NCBI RefSeq assembly: GCF_963678635.1
Contig: NC_087069.1
Coordinates: 40,093,331-40,157,330 of the forward strand
Length of the DNA: 64,000 nucleotides
Origin: Symsagittifera roscoffensis
Lineage: Eukaryota > Xenacoelomorpha > Acoela > Convolutidae
Direction: 5' to 3'
The translations under genes were made by a program, and so were the position numbers. This document shows, one piece after another, positions 7,459-17,480 of this stretch. The notes beneath the pieces were generated by a model. It ran no database searches, had not been told where the DNA came from, and saw only the letters and a list, made by a program, of their open reading frames with translations. Positions within the stretch are counted from its first letter, which is position 1. Each line of letters starts with the position of its first letter.

Positions 7459-7993
7459 TATTTATTTTTTCCAACACCTCTCCAACCTGCTGAATTTCAA
7501 GCCAGTGGAAATAAAAGTGACCTTGCAAATACCATTTAGACTCATTAAGATAACGGTGGTAAATAATTAAATAAACCACCGGAAGTTTTTTGTATTTTGA
7601 TAGCTTGTTGAAACATAGACGGATTTTTCTCTCCAAGTCTTTATCAACCCATAATGAGTTAAAGTCAAACGAATAGTCGAAAACGTTTTCATAATCAGCA
7701 ATATTCAAATCGCTCACAGTGCCATACTTTTGTTTTGTAGAAATGCACCAAGAGATTTGTTGAAGCTCACTCAAATAAAATTGTTCTTTGAAAATCAACT
7801 CGTATTCTTTCTTTGAAATTTCCTTTGCCCTTTCGAGGAAGACGACGTAGCGTTCATTACATAATTTGAAAAATGAGTTTTTTTCTGCGGTTGAAAACAC
7901 TCTTAATTGTAAATGTTCATTATCAATATCTTCAGTACACCAAGTTCCCTCTAATTTCATTTTTCTTATTTCAAAATTTGACAATTTTATCAT
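7424..7993 (-). CDS. Hypothetical protein (189 aa), first gene of the virus-like block
   Basis: ATG at 7991-7993, the rightmost gene of the minus-strand run and so likely nearest the promoter. The product is rich in Phe, Tyr, Leu, Lys and Glu and appears alpha-helical, with an early WCTEDID segment, a central QQISWC stretch and a hydrophobic PVVYLIIYHRYL run near residues 137-148. No domain is recognised. It overlaps the following 144 aa gene by 35 bases. The intact frame and coupling to neighbours support it as real; function unknown. Confidence 0.55.
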   Translation of the reverse strand: MIKLSNFEIRKMKLEGTWCTEDIDNEHLQLRVFSTAEKNSFFKLCNERYVVFLERAKEISKKEYELIFKEQFYLSELQQISWCISTKQKYGTVSDLNIADYENVFDYSFDFNSLWVDKDLERKIRLCFNKLSKYKKLPVVYLIIYHRYLNESKWYLQGHFYFHWLEIQQVGEVLEKINNEIAKKQSNSY

Positions 7994-8135
7994 TTGGTAT
8001 ATTTTGCCCAGAAACGGCCGCCGCCTTTTGAGAGTAATTTCAATTTACTGCCTTTTCACCATAAAATTTAGGTCAAGTTAAGGAATTAGTTTACTGCTGC
8101 CAACAGTTAAGCTACGCTGCCAAAATGGCCGGCGA

Positions 8136-8152
8136 ATTTTTATTATATACCA
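8136..8152 (-). promoter_or_regulatory. Candidate TATA box for the virus-like gene block
   Basis: Read on the minus strand this is GGTATATAATAAAAATTC, a good TATA-type sequence about 145 bases upstream of the first ATG (7993). The 7994-8135 stretch between them has no open frame and contains GC-rich patches (GGCGGCGGCC-like), unusual for the surrounding AT-rich DNA. It may also belong to the right terminal part of the element, whose boundary cannot be fixed because the left end is outside the window. Confidence 0.3.
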
Positions 8153-8294
8153 TAAAAGTCAATTCCCCGTTCACTAACAAATTTCAACTAGGTCGAAAGT
8201 TCATTTACCCTAAACAAGCATAACAATTAATATGATTCATATAATTAATCAGGACCAATAATTAGGACCCCAAAATTTGGAATTAGAAAGATTT

Positions 8295-8504
8295 TTGTAT
8301 CGTGTCCCTTGTTGTTAAGCTAAACTTAGCAAGATCCTAAGTAGGGGGTCTTCTGCTTTTTGGGTGGAAAATCTCTTTCGTTTACAAAATCCTAGGATGA
8401 GGGTCCTCCAAAAAATTAAGGACCCCTTTCCTAGGATTTTGCTTTACGTGAGGACCCCCCCCTTAGGAAGGACCCCCCCCCTTAGGATCCGGGACACGAT
8501 ACAA
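8295..8504. mobile_element. Small foldback element (MITE-like), 210 bp
   Basis: The ends are perfect 14 bp inverted copies (TTGTATCGTGTCCC at 8295-8308, GGGACACGATACAA at 8491-8504). Nested inside are further inverted pairs: AAATCCTAGGA with TCCTAGGATTT, GAGGGTCCT with AGGACCCC, and CCTAAG with CTTAGG. The whole would fold into one long hairpin. There is no coding capacity. It lies just outside the virus-like block. Confidence 0.6.
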
Positions 8505-9549
8505 TACTACTCAAACCAGCCGAACAGTATAAACCAACCGAAAAGGCGCGGAGTCGAAACAATACGTCACATCAATGAAATTTGCATGCATTTCATAACT
8601 GTTACATAATTGTTACACAACTATTATATAGCACTTAACGTATTTTTGGCTGGTTGATACTTCGGCTGGTTTATACACCACCGAGCTTTATCCAGTGAAC
8701 CATAATCAATGAACTTTATTCTAATTCCATGAAGGAAGGATATTCTAATTCCATGATTCCAATATCATCATAATCATAATAAATTATTGCCAACTTTTTA
8801 TTATGGTTTTATATTCATGAACCTCTCTTTTTACTTGTTGACCTGGGGTCAACAGGAGATACCTTGTTTTTCACATTAACCTGAGTAACCAACTTCTCAA
8901 TGGGTAATTCGCAGACGATTCTAGTTATCTTCTCTTGATATGATTTTCTTGCAAATCTGTGTCTAAAAGCGGTATGAAAGATTGATATGGTTTTATCTTT
9001 GGCAGTAAATTTCATACCAGCACCAAAATTTCATGGAAAAATATTGCAATGAAAAAATGTTATCCAAAATGTTGTTATTATAAACCATCCTTGTTGCAAA
9101 TTAAACCAACCATAAAATCGATTATATTGTAATTGTAATCAAAATTTCCGTAAAAACACAATCTATTAGAAATCATAACTATTAAAAGTTTTGCAAAAGA
9201 AATAATAAAACTTGCATCTTTTCTGCATTACTCACGGCTTTTCGATTTCTAAACGCGTTCAATTTTATAAAGCCTGTTTAATCTTAAACTCTCTCTCAGT
9301 TGCACGACCAGAACCCCCCTACCCCCCCCCCCTCAACTCTTTACCATCCCCCACGTTTAACCCACCCCCATTTTAGTATAATTTTCGTATACAGGGGATA
9401 AAAGCTGCGGAGGTCAAATGCGGAAGGTATAAAGAGAAAGGTAGTGAATCGGATCAGGGCGGACAAAAAAGATCGGCAAAAAATGGGAAACCACTGACTT
9501 AAAAAATATATAAAAAATCGTGAAGAGATAACAGGATCTAATTCAATGA
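8505..9549. other. No gene recognised
   Basis: AT-rich sequence with a C-run patch near 9315-9365. A 66-codon minus frame ends at 8815, with an Arg/Lys-rich, Ser-rich product and no recognisable domain; it is not supported as a gene. Confidence 0.5.
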
Positions 9550-10215
9550 CAGTTGTGCTAAAAGCAGGGGGCTATCTTTTTAGTATATTGAACTTGTGCT
9601 TGAAAAATTATGACTATTTTGAGAAACATTATCATAATACATTACAACCGATTAACTTTTTTTGACTAAATAGTAAGGATATAATTCAACCTAATCGAAC
9701 CCCTTGCATAAAACTCCAGATCAAGTAGTCACATGAATAAATATTTTTGAACAGAATGGAATCATCACGAAAAAAATACCAGAAAATAGTTGACGTTCAG
9801 AAACTCAGAGGCCATGCAAAGGTCTTATTTTTTCCAAAGTTCTTGTATGTGAAACTGGTGGGACTTAATTTTCAAATTTTTTTATTCTCAATTCAATTTT
9901 TATTTGATTTTCTTCTACGTAAATTGAATTGTTTCCTTCCTAGATTGTTCTACTTATCCTATTACTTTTTACCAGAAAAGTAACTATTATTTTGAAAAAA
10001 GCGTTAATTTTAAAGATTTCTCTTTGTTTTTTCAGCATACACAAATTACAATATTTTTTAAAATCCAATCTGAACGAGTCTTCATGAATTATATCAAATT
10101 ACTGACTTAGATTGGTTGTTTTTTCTGCTTTTTTGTCTACAAGTTAAGTATTTCAAGACTGTTTTAAAATGAATAAGTGTTACGACGTTTTAATTTGTTC
10201 AGCTTAAGTAAAATC
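9550..10215 (+). repeat. Diverged direct duplication, copy 1
   Basis: Matches 11115-11930 in the same order. Shared landmarks are AATGACAGTTG near the start, TAGTTGACGTT..AGAAACTC, CTTGTATGTG with AACTGGTGG, TTACTTTTTACCAGA, and a GACG..TTTAATTTGTT end. The copies are heavily diverged, with many small indels. There is no coding capacity. Confidence 0.6.
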
Positions 10216-11114
10216 AGAAACAGATGTTAAAATTTTTTCAAAACCGTGAATGTTTTCATCCATTTGTTTTTTGTATTCTGTACAGGCTTATCAATGACTT
10301 GGTAATAGTTTTTTTGAAGCGTTGAACTCAATTTTAACAAAATAGCCGCAAAAAAAGAACCACTATTATGTTATTATGTTAAAACCCATGAAATAACAAT
10401 ATTTTAGAAGACATGGCCGGTCAAACAAGTTTTCCTTTGGTTAGTTGTTGCAATCTAAAACTGACTAAAATTTCTACAACTGCTTATCTAGCGAAATAAA
10501 ACTTACATAAACAGGTTATTACAAAAGTTCCAATACAAGGAGAGCAGAATCAATTCTTCACGTTGTTGTCGCAAAAACGTTAGAGTTCATAAATCATCGC
10601 CCACTAAACTTGATTTGAAAAGAAATTTTTTGAAAAAAAAAGATCCAAAAGTTTAGGTTTTCCAATGATTTTTAAAACAAAATTTGTTCAAAATTTTGCT
10701 GATTTTTCAACCTATTTTGAAAATCCTATCTATATCGAAGTCGGAAACGTTGTACACAATTAAATTGAATTATCCGATTAATTTTGACTGAAGTCAATTT
10801 GGTTCAAGAGTTGCAGTTAATGAAAATGCTGAGTCGAAACCTTGAAAATATATAAAACTGCATCTAAAAGCACTCAAACATTCAATTATTGTCGTTGACT
10901 ATCGTGTTCTTTGAACGTGCTCCGTTGCTGATGACAATTTAAAGTCCCACTTAGTCTTTTGGCGAGAAAACCGCAAGCCTGAAGCCGAACTGTTCTTAAC
11001 TGTTAATACAAACAGTAGCTGTTCCTTTATGAAGGCCGATTTTTTCTTTTAAACTTTTTGATTTTTTCAAATTACTTTCCAAAAGATCATTTAAAATTTA
11101 TAGTTTGGCTGTTT
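10216..11114. other. No gene recognised between duplicated segments
   Basis: AT-rich, no open frame of note and no recognisable RNA gene. Confidence 0.5.
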
Positions 11115-11930
11115 CGACAGTTGCAATGACAGTTGAACTAAAAGCATGGGGACAAATTTTCAATATACTATACTGTGCTTAAAAATATCAGACTAATTCG
11201 AGAAAAATCATCATAACATTATAATGGATTTAAAGTTTTTTGACAAAAAGTAATGCTATAGTTTTTTTAATTTGAAATTTTACAAGAGGTAATCACCAGA
11301 GGAAAATTCCCAATAGGAATGGAAATCATCCAAAAATTAACAACGACAGAAACAATGACAATCAGAAATTCAATATAGCCACAAAACACAACCATTATTC
11401 TAACAGATTTCTTATATCCATGAAATTCAAGTATTCCCAGAAAACTAATCGTTTGCGTAAACACTTTAAGTTTTAGTTATCAGTCCAAAAATTCAACTGA
11501 AATTAGTTGACGTTTAGAAACTCTTAGGCCATGGAAAAGCCAATCTTTTTCCAAAATACTTGTATGTGCAACTGGTGGCACCTAGTTTACAACTTTTCAA
11601 AACTCAACTCAACTTGTATTTCTTTTTCTTTCTCTAATCAATTGAATTGTTTTCTTCCCAAATTTTTTCTGCTAGTTATATTACTTTTTACCAGACGGAG
11701 TACTAATTTAAAAAATAGCTTTGATTTTCAATTTTTCACCAAGTGAATTCAGCATACTTAAGTTGTAGCAATTATTGAAATTCAACCTGAAAGAGTCTTT
11801 ATGGATTACATAAATTTACTCACCTATACTGGGAGTTTTTTGGTCTAGAAATCAAATCTTTCAAAAAATTTTAAAATTTTCTTAGTGCTACGACGCTTTA
11901 ATTTGTTGAACTTGACTAAAATCAAAAACA
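11115..11930 (+). repeat. Diverged direct duplication, copy 2
   Basis: Second copy of the segment at 9550-10215, about 1.6 kb downstream and in the same orientation. The spacing suggests an old tandem duplication of roughly 1.6 kb, or two insertions of the same noncoding repeat family. Confidence 0.6.
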
Positions 11931-11941
11931 AATCTTAAAGA

Positions 11942-12110
11942 GAACAAGACTGCTCGTATCATGGCGAAACCCTGAGATTCCGACTGCTTTTTAAAATCTA
12001 AGGAGCAGTAAAAAAGTAAATAAATTAAATGTAATGAAAAAAGACCGTTTTTTAAATATCCCTCACACGCTATATAAATAAAGTACAAAGTGATAGATTT
12101 TGCTCAAAGA
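11942..12110 (-). repeat. Truncated, inverted copy of the ~550 bp dispersed repeat
   Basis: On the minus strand this matches the 3' part of the repeat unit arrayed at 38.9-41.7 kb: a TTTGTACTTTAT start, GCGTGTG, the T-rich tract, CTGCTCC, a GCAGTCGGAA segment and a GATACGAGCAGTCTTG end. Only the last third of a unit is present. Confidence 0.65.
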
Positions 12111-13907
12111 CATACTAATAGACTAAAAGGTACACATTTGTTTAAAATACTCTTAAATTGTGTCATATATATTGGTAATATATTCTGTATTTTCTCTATA
12201 TAACACCAAAAGAAAGTGTATTTTCCTCGATATAATTGCAGGATATTCTGTAGTTTCTTTATGCAATCTCAAAATTTTTTTTGTTTTACAATCAATTTTT
12301 CGCCATATATTCCTTATTAAATTATGACCAAAAAAATAAATCCTTACTTTTGCACAATTCTATTGCTAGTGGGTTGCAAAGTTTAAGCGATTTTATTTTG
12401 CCTGCCTAGTTTTCATTTTGCTAATCAAATTTTAGCATGTTAGCGCCATGTGCATTCATGGTAAATTTTTTCTTCAAATTATTGCCTTCGGTTGTTTTGG
12501 AACTACAAATCATTAGGACTTTCTAAAAATTCCTAGCACAAACTGAACTTTTTACCGACAATTTTTAGTTTATTGGTGGTCGCAATGCTTGCTAATGCCT
12601 GATGATTCTAATGCTTGCTTAATTGCTTGTTAATGCCTGATGATTCTAATGAATTTTAAACTTAAAATCATCAGGAGAATTTACAAAAAAATGTTCTGCT
12701 AAATTGAACTTCATATCGACGAGTTTCAGTTTATTCACCGCAGTAGCGGATTTGCGGGAGGGGGGCAATTTAGAAAACAAATTAGGGCCGGTCAGCCAAA
12801 ATAGTACCATAGGGGGCCCCTTTGCGGACCCAAAGGGTCCCCTGTGGTACTACTTTCAAACATTCGCCTTGGGTGCCAAAATTAACTAAACTTAAGGGTG
12901 AGTGTGCGCCAAAAAACGCAACTTGAACAAAGACTGAGTTTTCACTGATGCTTTTTAGTCAAACCATGGTAGCAATGAACAATGTTGGTGGCTCTTGTTT
13001 TTAGGTCTAAATTTTAAGCTTTAGGTTTTTGGTTACAGTGAGTCACGTTTTCAAATAGATTTCCTAAGGATTCTATGGAGGCAAAAAATGATCTTTAGTG
13101 CCATTATATGGTAAAAAAAAGTCTGGGAAATATATGGCGAAACAAAAAGAAAGATTATATTTAAATTATATGTAGATAAAAATAGATTTTGGTGGAATTA
13201 TAATGCGATATAGTCGCTGTGGAAACAATCCATTTTTGCACTATAAAAAATGCTGCCTAAATTGCTTACACAGTCGATTATAATGGCAACATTTTTGGCA
13301 ATATTGTCTCAATATAATCTATTTTCATCCAAAAAACTCCGTCAAAAATTCTCTAACTAAAAGTTCGAAATTGTCTGAAGAAAGATCCACTCGAGCTCAT
13401 TCATTCCGTTACTTTCGTTAACAAGGACGGAACAATAATTGGTCTCAAAGAAGATTTTTGAATTTCACTGAGCTTCAAGTTTGGGAACAATTTTCTCTCA
13501 CACAAATTTGTGGTGACCGTTTTGCTGCGAAGTCGGACCAGTAAGTGAGTTTTGGAAGCCCATATTTCTAAACTACTTCTAACGCCTAAGCCTTTGTCTT
13601 TCTCCAAAAACAATAGTTTGTTGAAATTTTTATGCAATAGCTTAAATTAGTTCAAATTATCTAAGCTAATTACTAATTTCTAAATCTAATTCCTAAAACT
13701 ATTGAACTTTTTTTCAGTTAAAATAAAACTATGATAGAATTTAGCTTTTGGCAAACATAAAATGTTTGCTCAGAATATTTCCATGATAGCACCTGTTTAT
13801 TTATGAGGAGTCATCCAAATACCTCTTTAATCTTTTTCTATTTTTTCTAATTGTTAAGTATTTTGAATATTCTTCAATTATACATAATGAACATTACAAC
13901 AGCAAAA
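12111..13907. other. No gene recognised; contains hairpin and inverted motifs
   Basis: AT-rich DNA. Short inverted motifs (TTCGCCATATATTCC near 12304 and GGAAATATATGGCGAA near 13127) may be remnants of a longer inverted-repeat element. Three nearby copies of AATGCTTGCTTAAT/GATGATTCTAATG form a small direct repeat at 12585-12650. Confidence 0.4.
12802..12852. repeat. Strong hairpin, 51 bp
   Basis: TAGTACCATAGGGG at the left pairs with CCCCTGTGGTACTA at the right with one mismatch. Inside, CCCCTTTG pairs with CAAAGGGT, leaving a very small loop. A nearby GCGGATTTGCGGGAGGGGGGC resembles the terminus of hAT-type MITEs, so this may be the core of a decayed MITE (inference). Confidence 0.5.
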
Positions 13908-14903
13908 TTAATCTCCGTTTTTTGGCTCTCCAAATTTTTGCACCATTACTCCAAAAGTCACCGAGTCCTCATCAGTGATGAATTCTTGGAAAGACTCCAG
14001 TCCGATGAAATCCAGAATCCCTTTTTTCTCCTTTTCTCCCGATGCAAGTTTGAACGATTTCTTGAATGGTCCATTGTTATTATTGTTCGACGAAGATTGT
14101 TTCAGGAAAAAAGTCACGATCAGATTGGTTGAAGAAATTTCGTTGTTGGTTGAAGAAAGTTCAGGGCAATTTTCATTCACGCCATCTTGATTGTTATTCA
14201 CATTTTCACTCGATTTGTTCAAACTTGTTTGAACTTTTCTAGGAGCCGATGCCGTGGATCTGTCGCAAAGAGACAACGACACGCTTTTCCCTTCGAAATT
14301 TTTGAATCCGTTCAAATAAGCCGAAAACTCGAAATCCAGTTTCAAATTTGTGTCAACTTGCAGTGTGAAAGTTCGAGTCCTCACCATTTTCATATGGTCT
14401 GATTTTGTTCTTAAGGCAAATTTTTGCAGAGTTTTGACGCTGGGCACGGTTATAACAGCCATGTTTGTCTTTGTAACAACATCAGTAACAATCGGACTGT
14501 CACAGAAATTTTGAACCCTCGCTAAAAAACTTTCGAGGTTTAAATCTGAATTTGTATTTGCCTGGCATTTCGTTTTCAAGTAGGTTGTTTTAGCGTTTTT
14601 GTTTTTTGGTGCAATTTTTTGGACCTTATATGCAAGCAAACGTTTCTGTTTAGGAGAATGTAAAGAAATTTTATAAATTTCACTCGGCGATAACATTTTA
14701 CAAATCGTCATAATAATGCAAAAAATATCATACGCCAGTTGAAAAGAATTTAAAAAACTGCAAAATTTGAAGATTTGAGAGCGTCTAGTTTTTGATGGCG
14801 ATAAGTGAAAAATGATAGATAAAATCATATGATTAAAATACTTTTGTTCACATCTGAAACTAAAATGACTAGCTACTGTAACTATTTTTAGTAAGTGTCG
14901 CAT
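13908..14903 (-). CDS. Intronless ORF, possible MATH/TRAF-like C-terminal domain (up to 331 aa)
   Basis: The open frame extends to 14939 only by using GTG; the first ATG is at 14901-14903. Residues up to about 150 look less protein-like and the true start may be further in. The C-terminal half is more convincing: a FTLQVD strand, a GFKNFEGKSVSLSLCDR segment, a Ser/Asn-rich low-complexity insert (SSSNNNNNG), then a FIGLESFQEFITDEDSVTFGVMV end. That ending resembles the last strands of a MATH (meprin and TRAF homology) domain, where a helix-turn precedes a DD-x-h-x-h strand. The lack of introns may mean a retrocopy. No neighbours share its strand closely. Confidence 0.4.
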   Translation of the reverse strand: MRHLLKIVTVASHFSFRCEQKYFNHMILSIIFHLSPSKTRRSQIFKFCSFLNSFQLAYDIFCIIMTICKMLSPSEIYKISLHSPKQKRLLAYKVQKIAPKNKNAKTTYLKTKCQANTNSDLNLESFLARVQNFCDSPIVTDVVTKTNMAVITVPSVKTLQKFALRTKSDHMKMVRTRTFTLQVDTNLKLDFEFSAYLNGFKNFEGKSVSLSLCDRSTASAPRKVQTSLNKSSENVNNNQDGVNENCPELSSTNNEISSTNLIVTFFLKQSSSNNNNNGPFKKSFKLASGEKEKKGILDFIGLESFQEFITDEDSVTFGVMVQKFGEPKNGD

Positions 14904-14936
14904 TTCTGTAGGTCGTAGCTCTGTCGCGATAATATT

Positions 14937-14987
14937 CACATATTTGACTAATTCTTAAAGTCGACTTATTGATTAGTCAAATATGTG
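14937..14987. repeat. Perfect 16 bp inverted repeat (hairpin)
   Basis: CACATATTTGACTAAT (14937-14952) and ATTAGTCAAATATGTG (14972-14987) are exact inverse complements with a 19-base loop. It lies immediately upstream of the minus-strand ORF at 13908-14903. It could be an operator-like element or chance in AT-rich DNA. Confidence 0.6.
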
Positions 14988-16799
14988 CAAACTCATTGCA
15001 ACAGAATTACAACAGAATATATATTTTTGAGGTTAGTAATTTATGCTCAGATCTGCGAACATAGCCAATTTATCAGAGCTGCCATGCCACATTTGCGCTT
15101 AAAAAACTATTTACAACACCTTTTTTTATCTTTTTGAGTCAAAAATAAAAAGCTCTATTTAACGATAGAAGCAAAACGATTTAGTCACGTGGAATCAGCC
15201 GACTCTATTGATAACAGCCCGAAAAAAATGCGAGTCAGCAAAAAAGTGAACAAACAAAATTGGTAAATGATCTATTTTTATTATGTTTAAATTAACTATA
15301 ACACAAACTATAAATAGCTTCGTTTTTGAATATGCTAGAATGGCAGAAAGAGATTTTTTTTTCGATTTAAGCAATAATAAGCAAAGATTGAAAATCACTT
15401 AAGCGTCAATTCATATTTTCTTTGAAGAAAAAAGGAAACAACTTTCACATCAACAGCTCGGCTATGTTTATAATAGTTCACACATTTCTAGCTCGATTGA
15501 GCTTAAAAATTCTCAAGCAGGACAATTCTGTACGTTTTTATTTGTGCTAACATCACTTAGAAAAAACAAACACGTTGCTAATGATCTAATGATAGAAAAA
15601 AGAAACCAGTGCACAAAAGTTTAGGAAAAGGTTTGGGATCAATAAGCAAATTGGGCAACAGTTATTTTAAAAAAAAAAGACCACAAAAACAAAAACAAAT
15701 AAAAAAAAGTTCAAAACTTTTTTCTAAATTTGCGAAAACATTGCAATTTTTGTTTTTTATACTTTAATTTTCATAAGGCCTTAAAAATCGAAAACAACTT
15801 TTACCCGAATAAGGTTAAGTTTTTAGGGCTGGAATCAAAATGTCGCGAGATATCTTTCTTTATTATGCACGCTCGCGCACTATGATTGCCTGAACTAAAA
15901 ACCGAAAAATTCAATTTAAGTTTTCTTCACACTGGGACAGTTTGTTGAAATGTTTTTAATGTCGTTCGGTTTACGACTAAAAATGCTTTAAAATGTTGCT
16001 CAACAGACTCATTTCAATAAACAATTGTGGTACCTGTTTTTGAGTGGAAAACCAAATTAGAAACAATTAAAACACCCGTATACATACTTCCGCCCCATTT
16101 TTAGTGGTAGAAACATCAATATTGATCATGCTCATTCCTTTTCTTTTAATAATTGCAAAAAGTACGTTGAAGGTCTGTGTTATGGCACTTTCGACGAATA
16201 AAAAGTTTATTACTAGCTTTTTTTATATAACAAAAATGCATTTTGTATTTATAATTTTGGTTAACGAGCACAAGTGTTAAAGACTTGATTCAAAGAGTTT
16301 TTCACAATCTTGCCTCTATTATGAATTGCGAAGGAACTGAGTTTGGATGTTTTGTTCATACAACACCATAAAACATCATTTTCTTAGTAGGTCGGCTAAA
16401 TTTTTCAACGTTACTACTTTGTAAATTAAAAGTAAGACTGATTGTTGCATACTCAAAGCATATAAAGATACGCAATACAATTGTGTGTTTTTCTAAAGTT
16501 TTTAAAAAATGCAAAAAAAAATGAATGAAAAAATGTCTTCTGTGTAACAAAACATATATTCTGAAATTTGAAAATCTGGAAGAGGAAGAATTTTTTTATG
16601 CATTGCTCGGTAACTGAATTTAGGTATGTACAAAAATTATCACAAAAACACCAAGTTTTCAAATTTGGCCAAAAATCTCAATGACGTTATTTTTTCAAAT
16701 ATAGAATTTTGGATAGATCAATCAAAAATCACTGGAAATAAAAAACGTTCTAAAAAATTATCTAATCAAGCTATGAAATTTTGGTTTATTTTAAGTTTT
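14988..16799. other. No gene recognised
   Basis: AT-rich, A-run-rich sequence. The few frames of 60-70 codons show no domain and no splice-bounded structure. Confidence 0.5.
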
Positions 16800-17480
16800 A
16801 TTCATTGACCGAATCAGTTTTCGAAAAGTTTAATTTTTCAAGCAACCATTCAAGCTACGAGTTTTTGATTTATTTCCAACACATATAGTAGACCGAATTG
16901 GTTCGAGAAAAACTTAATTTCTTTCTAAGCAAGCTGTTCCAGTTTTAAGATATTTCGGAAGGGAATCGGTTAGGAAACGTTTAAATTTTTCTGCCGGAGC
17001 CATTTAACCAATAAAATTTTGATGAGAAATTCAATATATTTTTTGTCCGAATCAGTTCGCGAAAAACTTTAGTAGTTTTAAGCAAGCTCTTTTTATAATG
17101 AAACCACAAACAATCCAAGTTATTTCATAGACAAAATCGGTTTGCGAAAAATCTAAATTCTAAGCAAGCTGTTCAAGCTATGACAATTGCAAAAATTTCA
17201 AGTTATTTCAATGAGCAAATCATTTGCGAAAACTTTGATGGGAAAAAGTGTGCAAGAAATTTTGCTTAGAAAACTTAAAATTTTGCAGAATATATTCCGT
17301 CTAAGAAATAGCTTGAAATATTTGAATTTTTCTGTCTCACGCGATGAAACTATAAAATATGTCCAGTTGTTTCAATATAAAACATGTTCAACTTTTCAAA
17401 GCAAGCTTTTCATGCTAGGAAACTTCGAAGTATTTCAAGTTATTTCATAGCGCAAATTAGATTGCGAATTTTTTTTAGTT
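16800..17480 (+). repeat. Degenerate tandem array, ~80-90 bp unit, about 8 copies
   Basis: Each copy contains a CCGAATCGGTTxGCGAAAAACTTTAA-like core (near 16810, 16890, 16960, 17045, 17135, 17215, weaker near 17335 and 17455), a TAAGCAAGCTGTTCAAGCTA-like segment and a TTCAAGTTATTTCA end. Copies are diverged with variable spacing, so the array is old. The 87-codon ORF inside it is a by-product. Confidence 0.65.

Larger units (their letters stand above)
1..8110 (-). mobile_element. Endogenous Polinton/Maverick (adintovirus-like) element, right part
   Basis: Hallmark genes of the class sit together on one strand: integrase, adenain-like protease, packaging ATPase, major and minor capsid proteins, pVI/pX-like protein, and the small conserved accessory genes. 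All frames are uninterrupted and overlap by few bases. The protein-primed family B DNA polymerase expected for the class is absent here and should lie left of position 1. Terminal inverted repeats and target duplications cannot be checked from one end; the right limit near 8.1 kb is only where coding stops. Confidence 0.85.

Noticed and set aside
8815-9015. 66-codon minus-strand ORF right of the virus-like block
   Set aside because: Not coupled to the block, separated by about 0.8 kb including a foldback element, and no domain.
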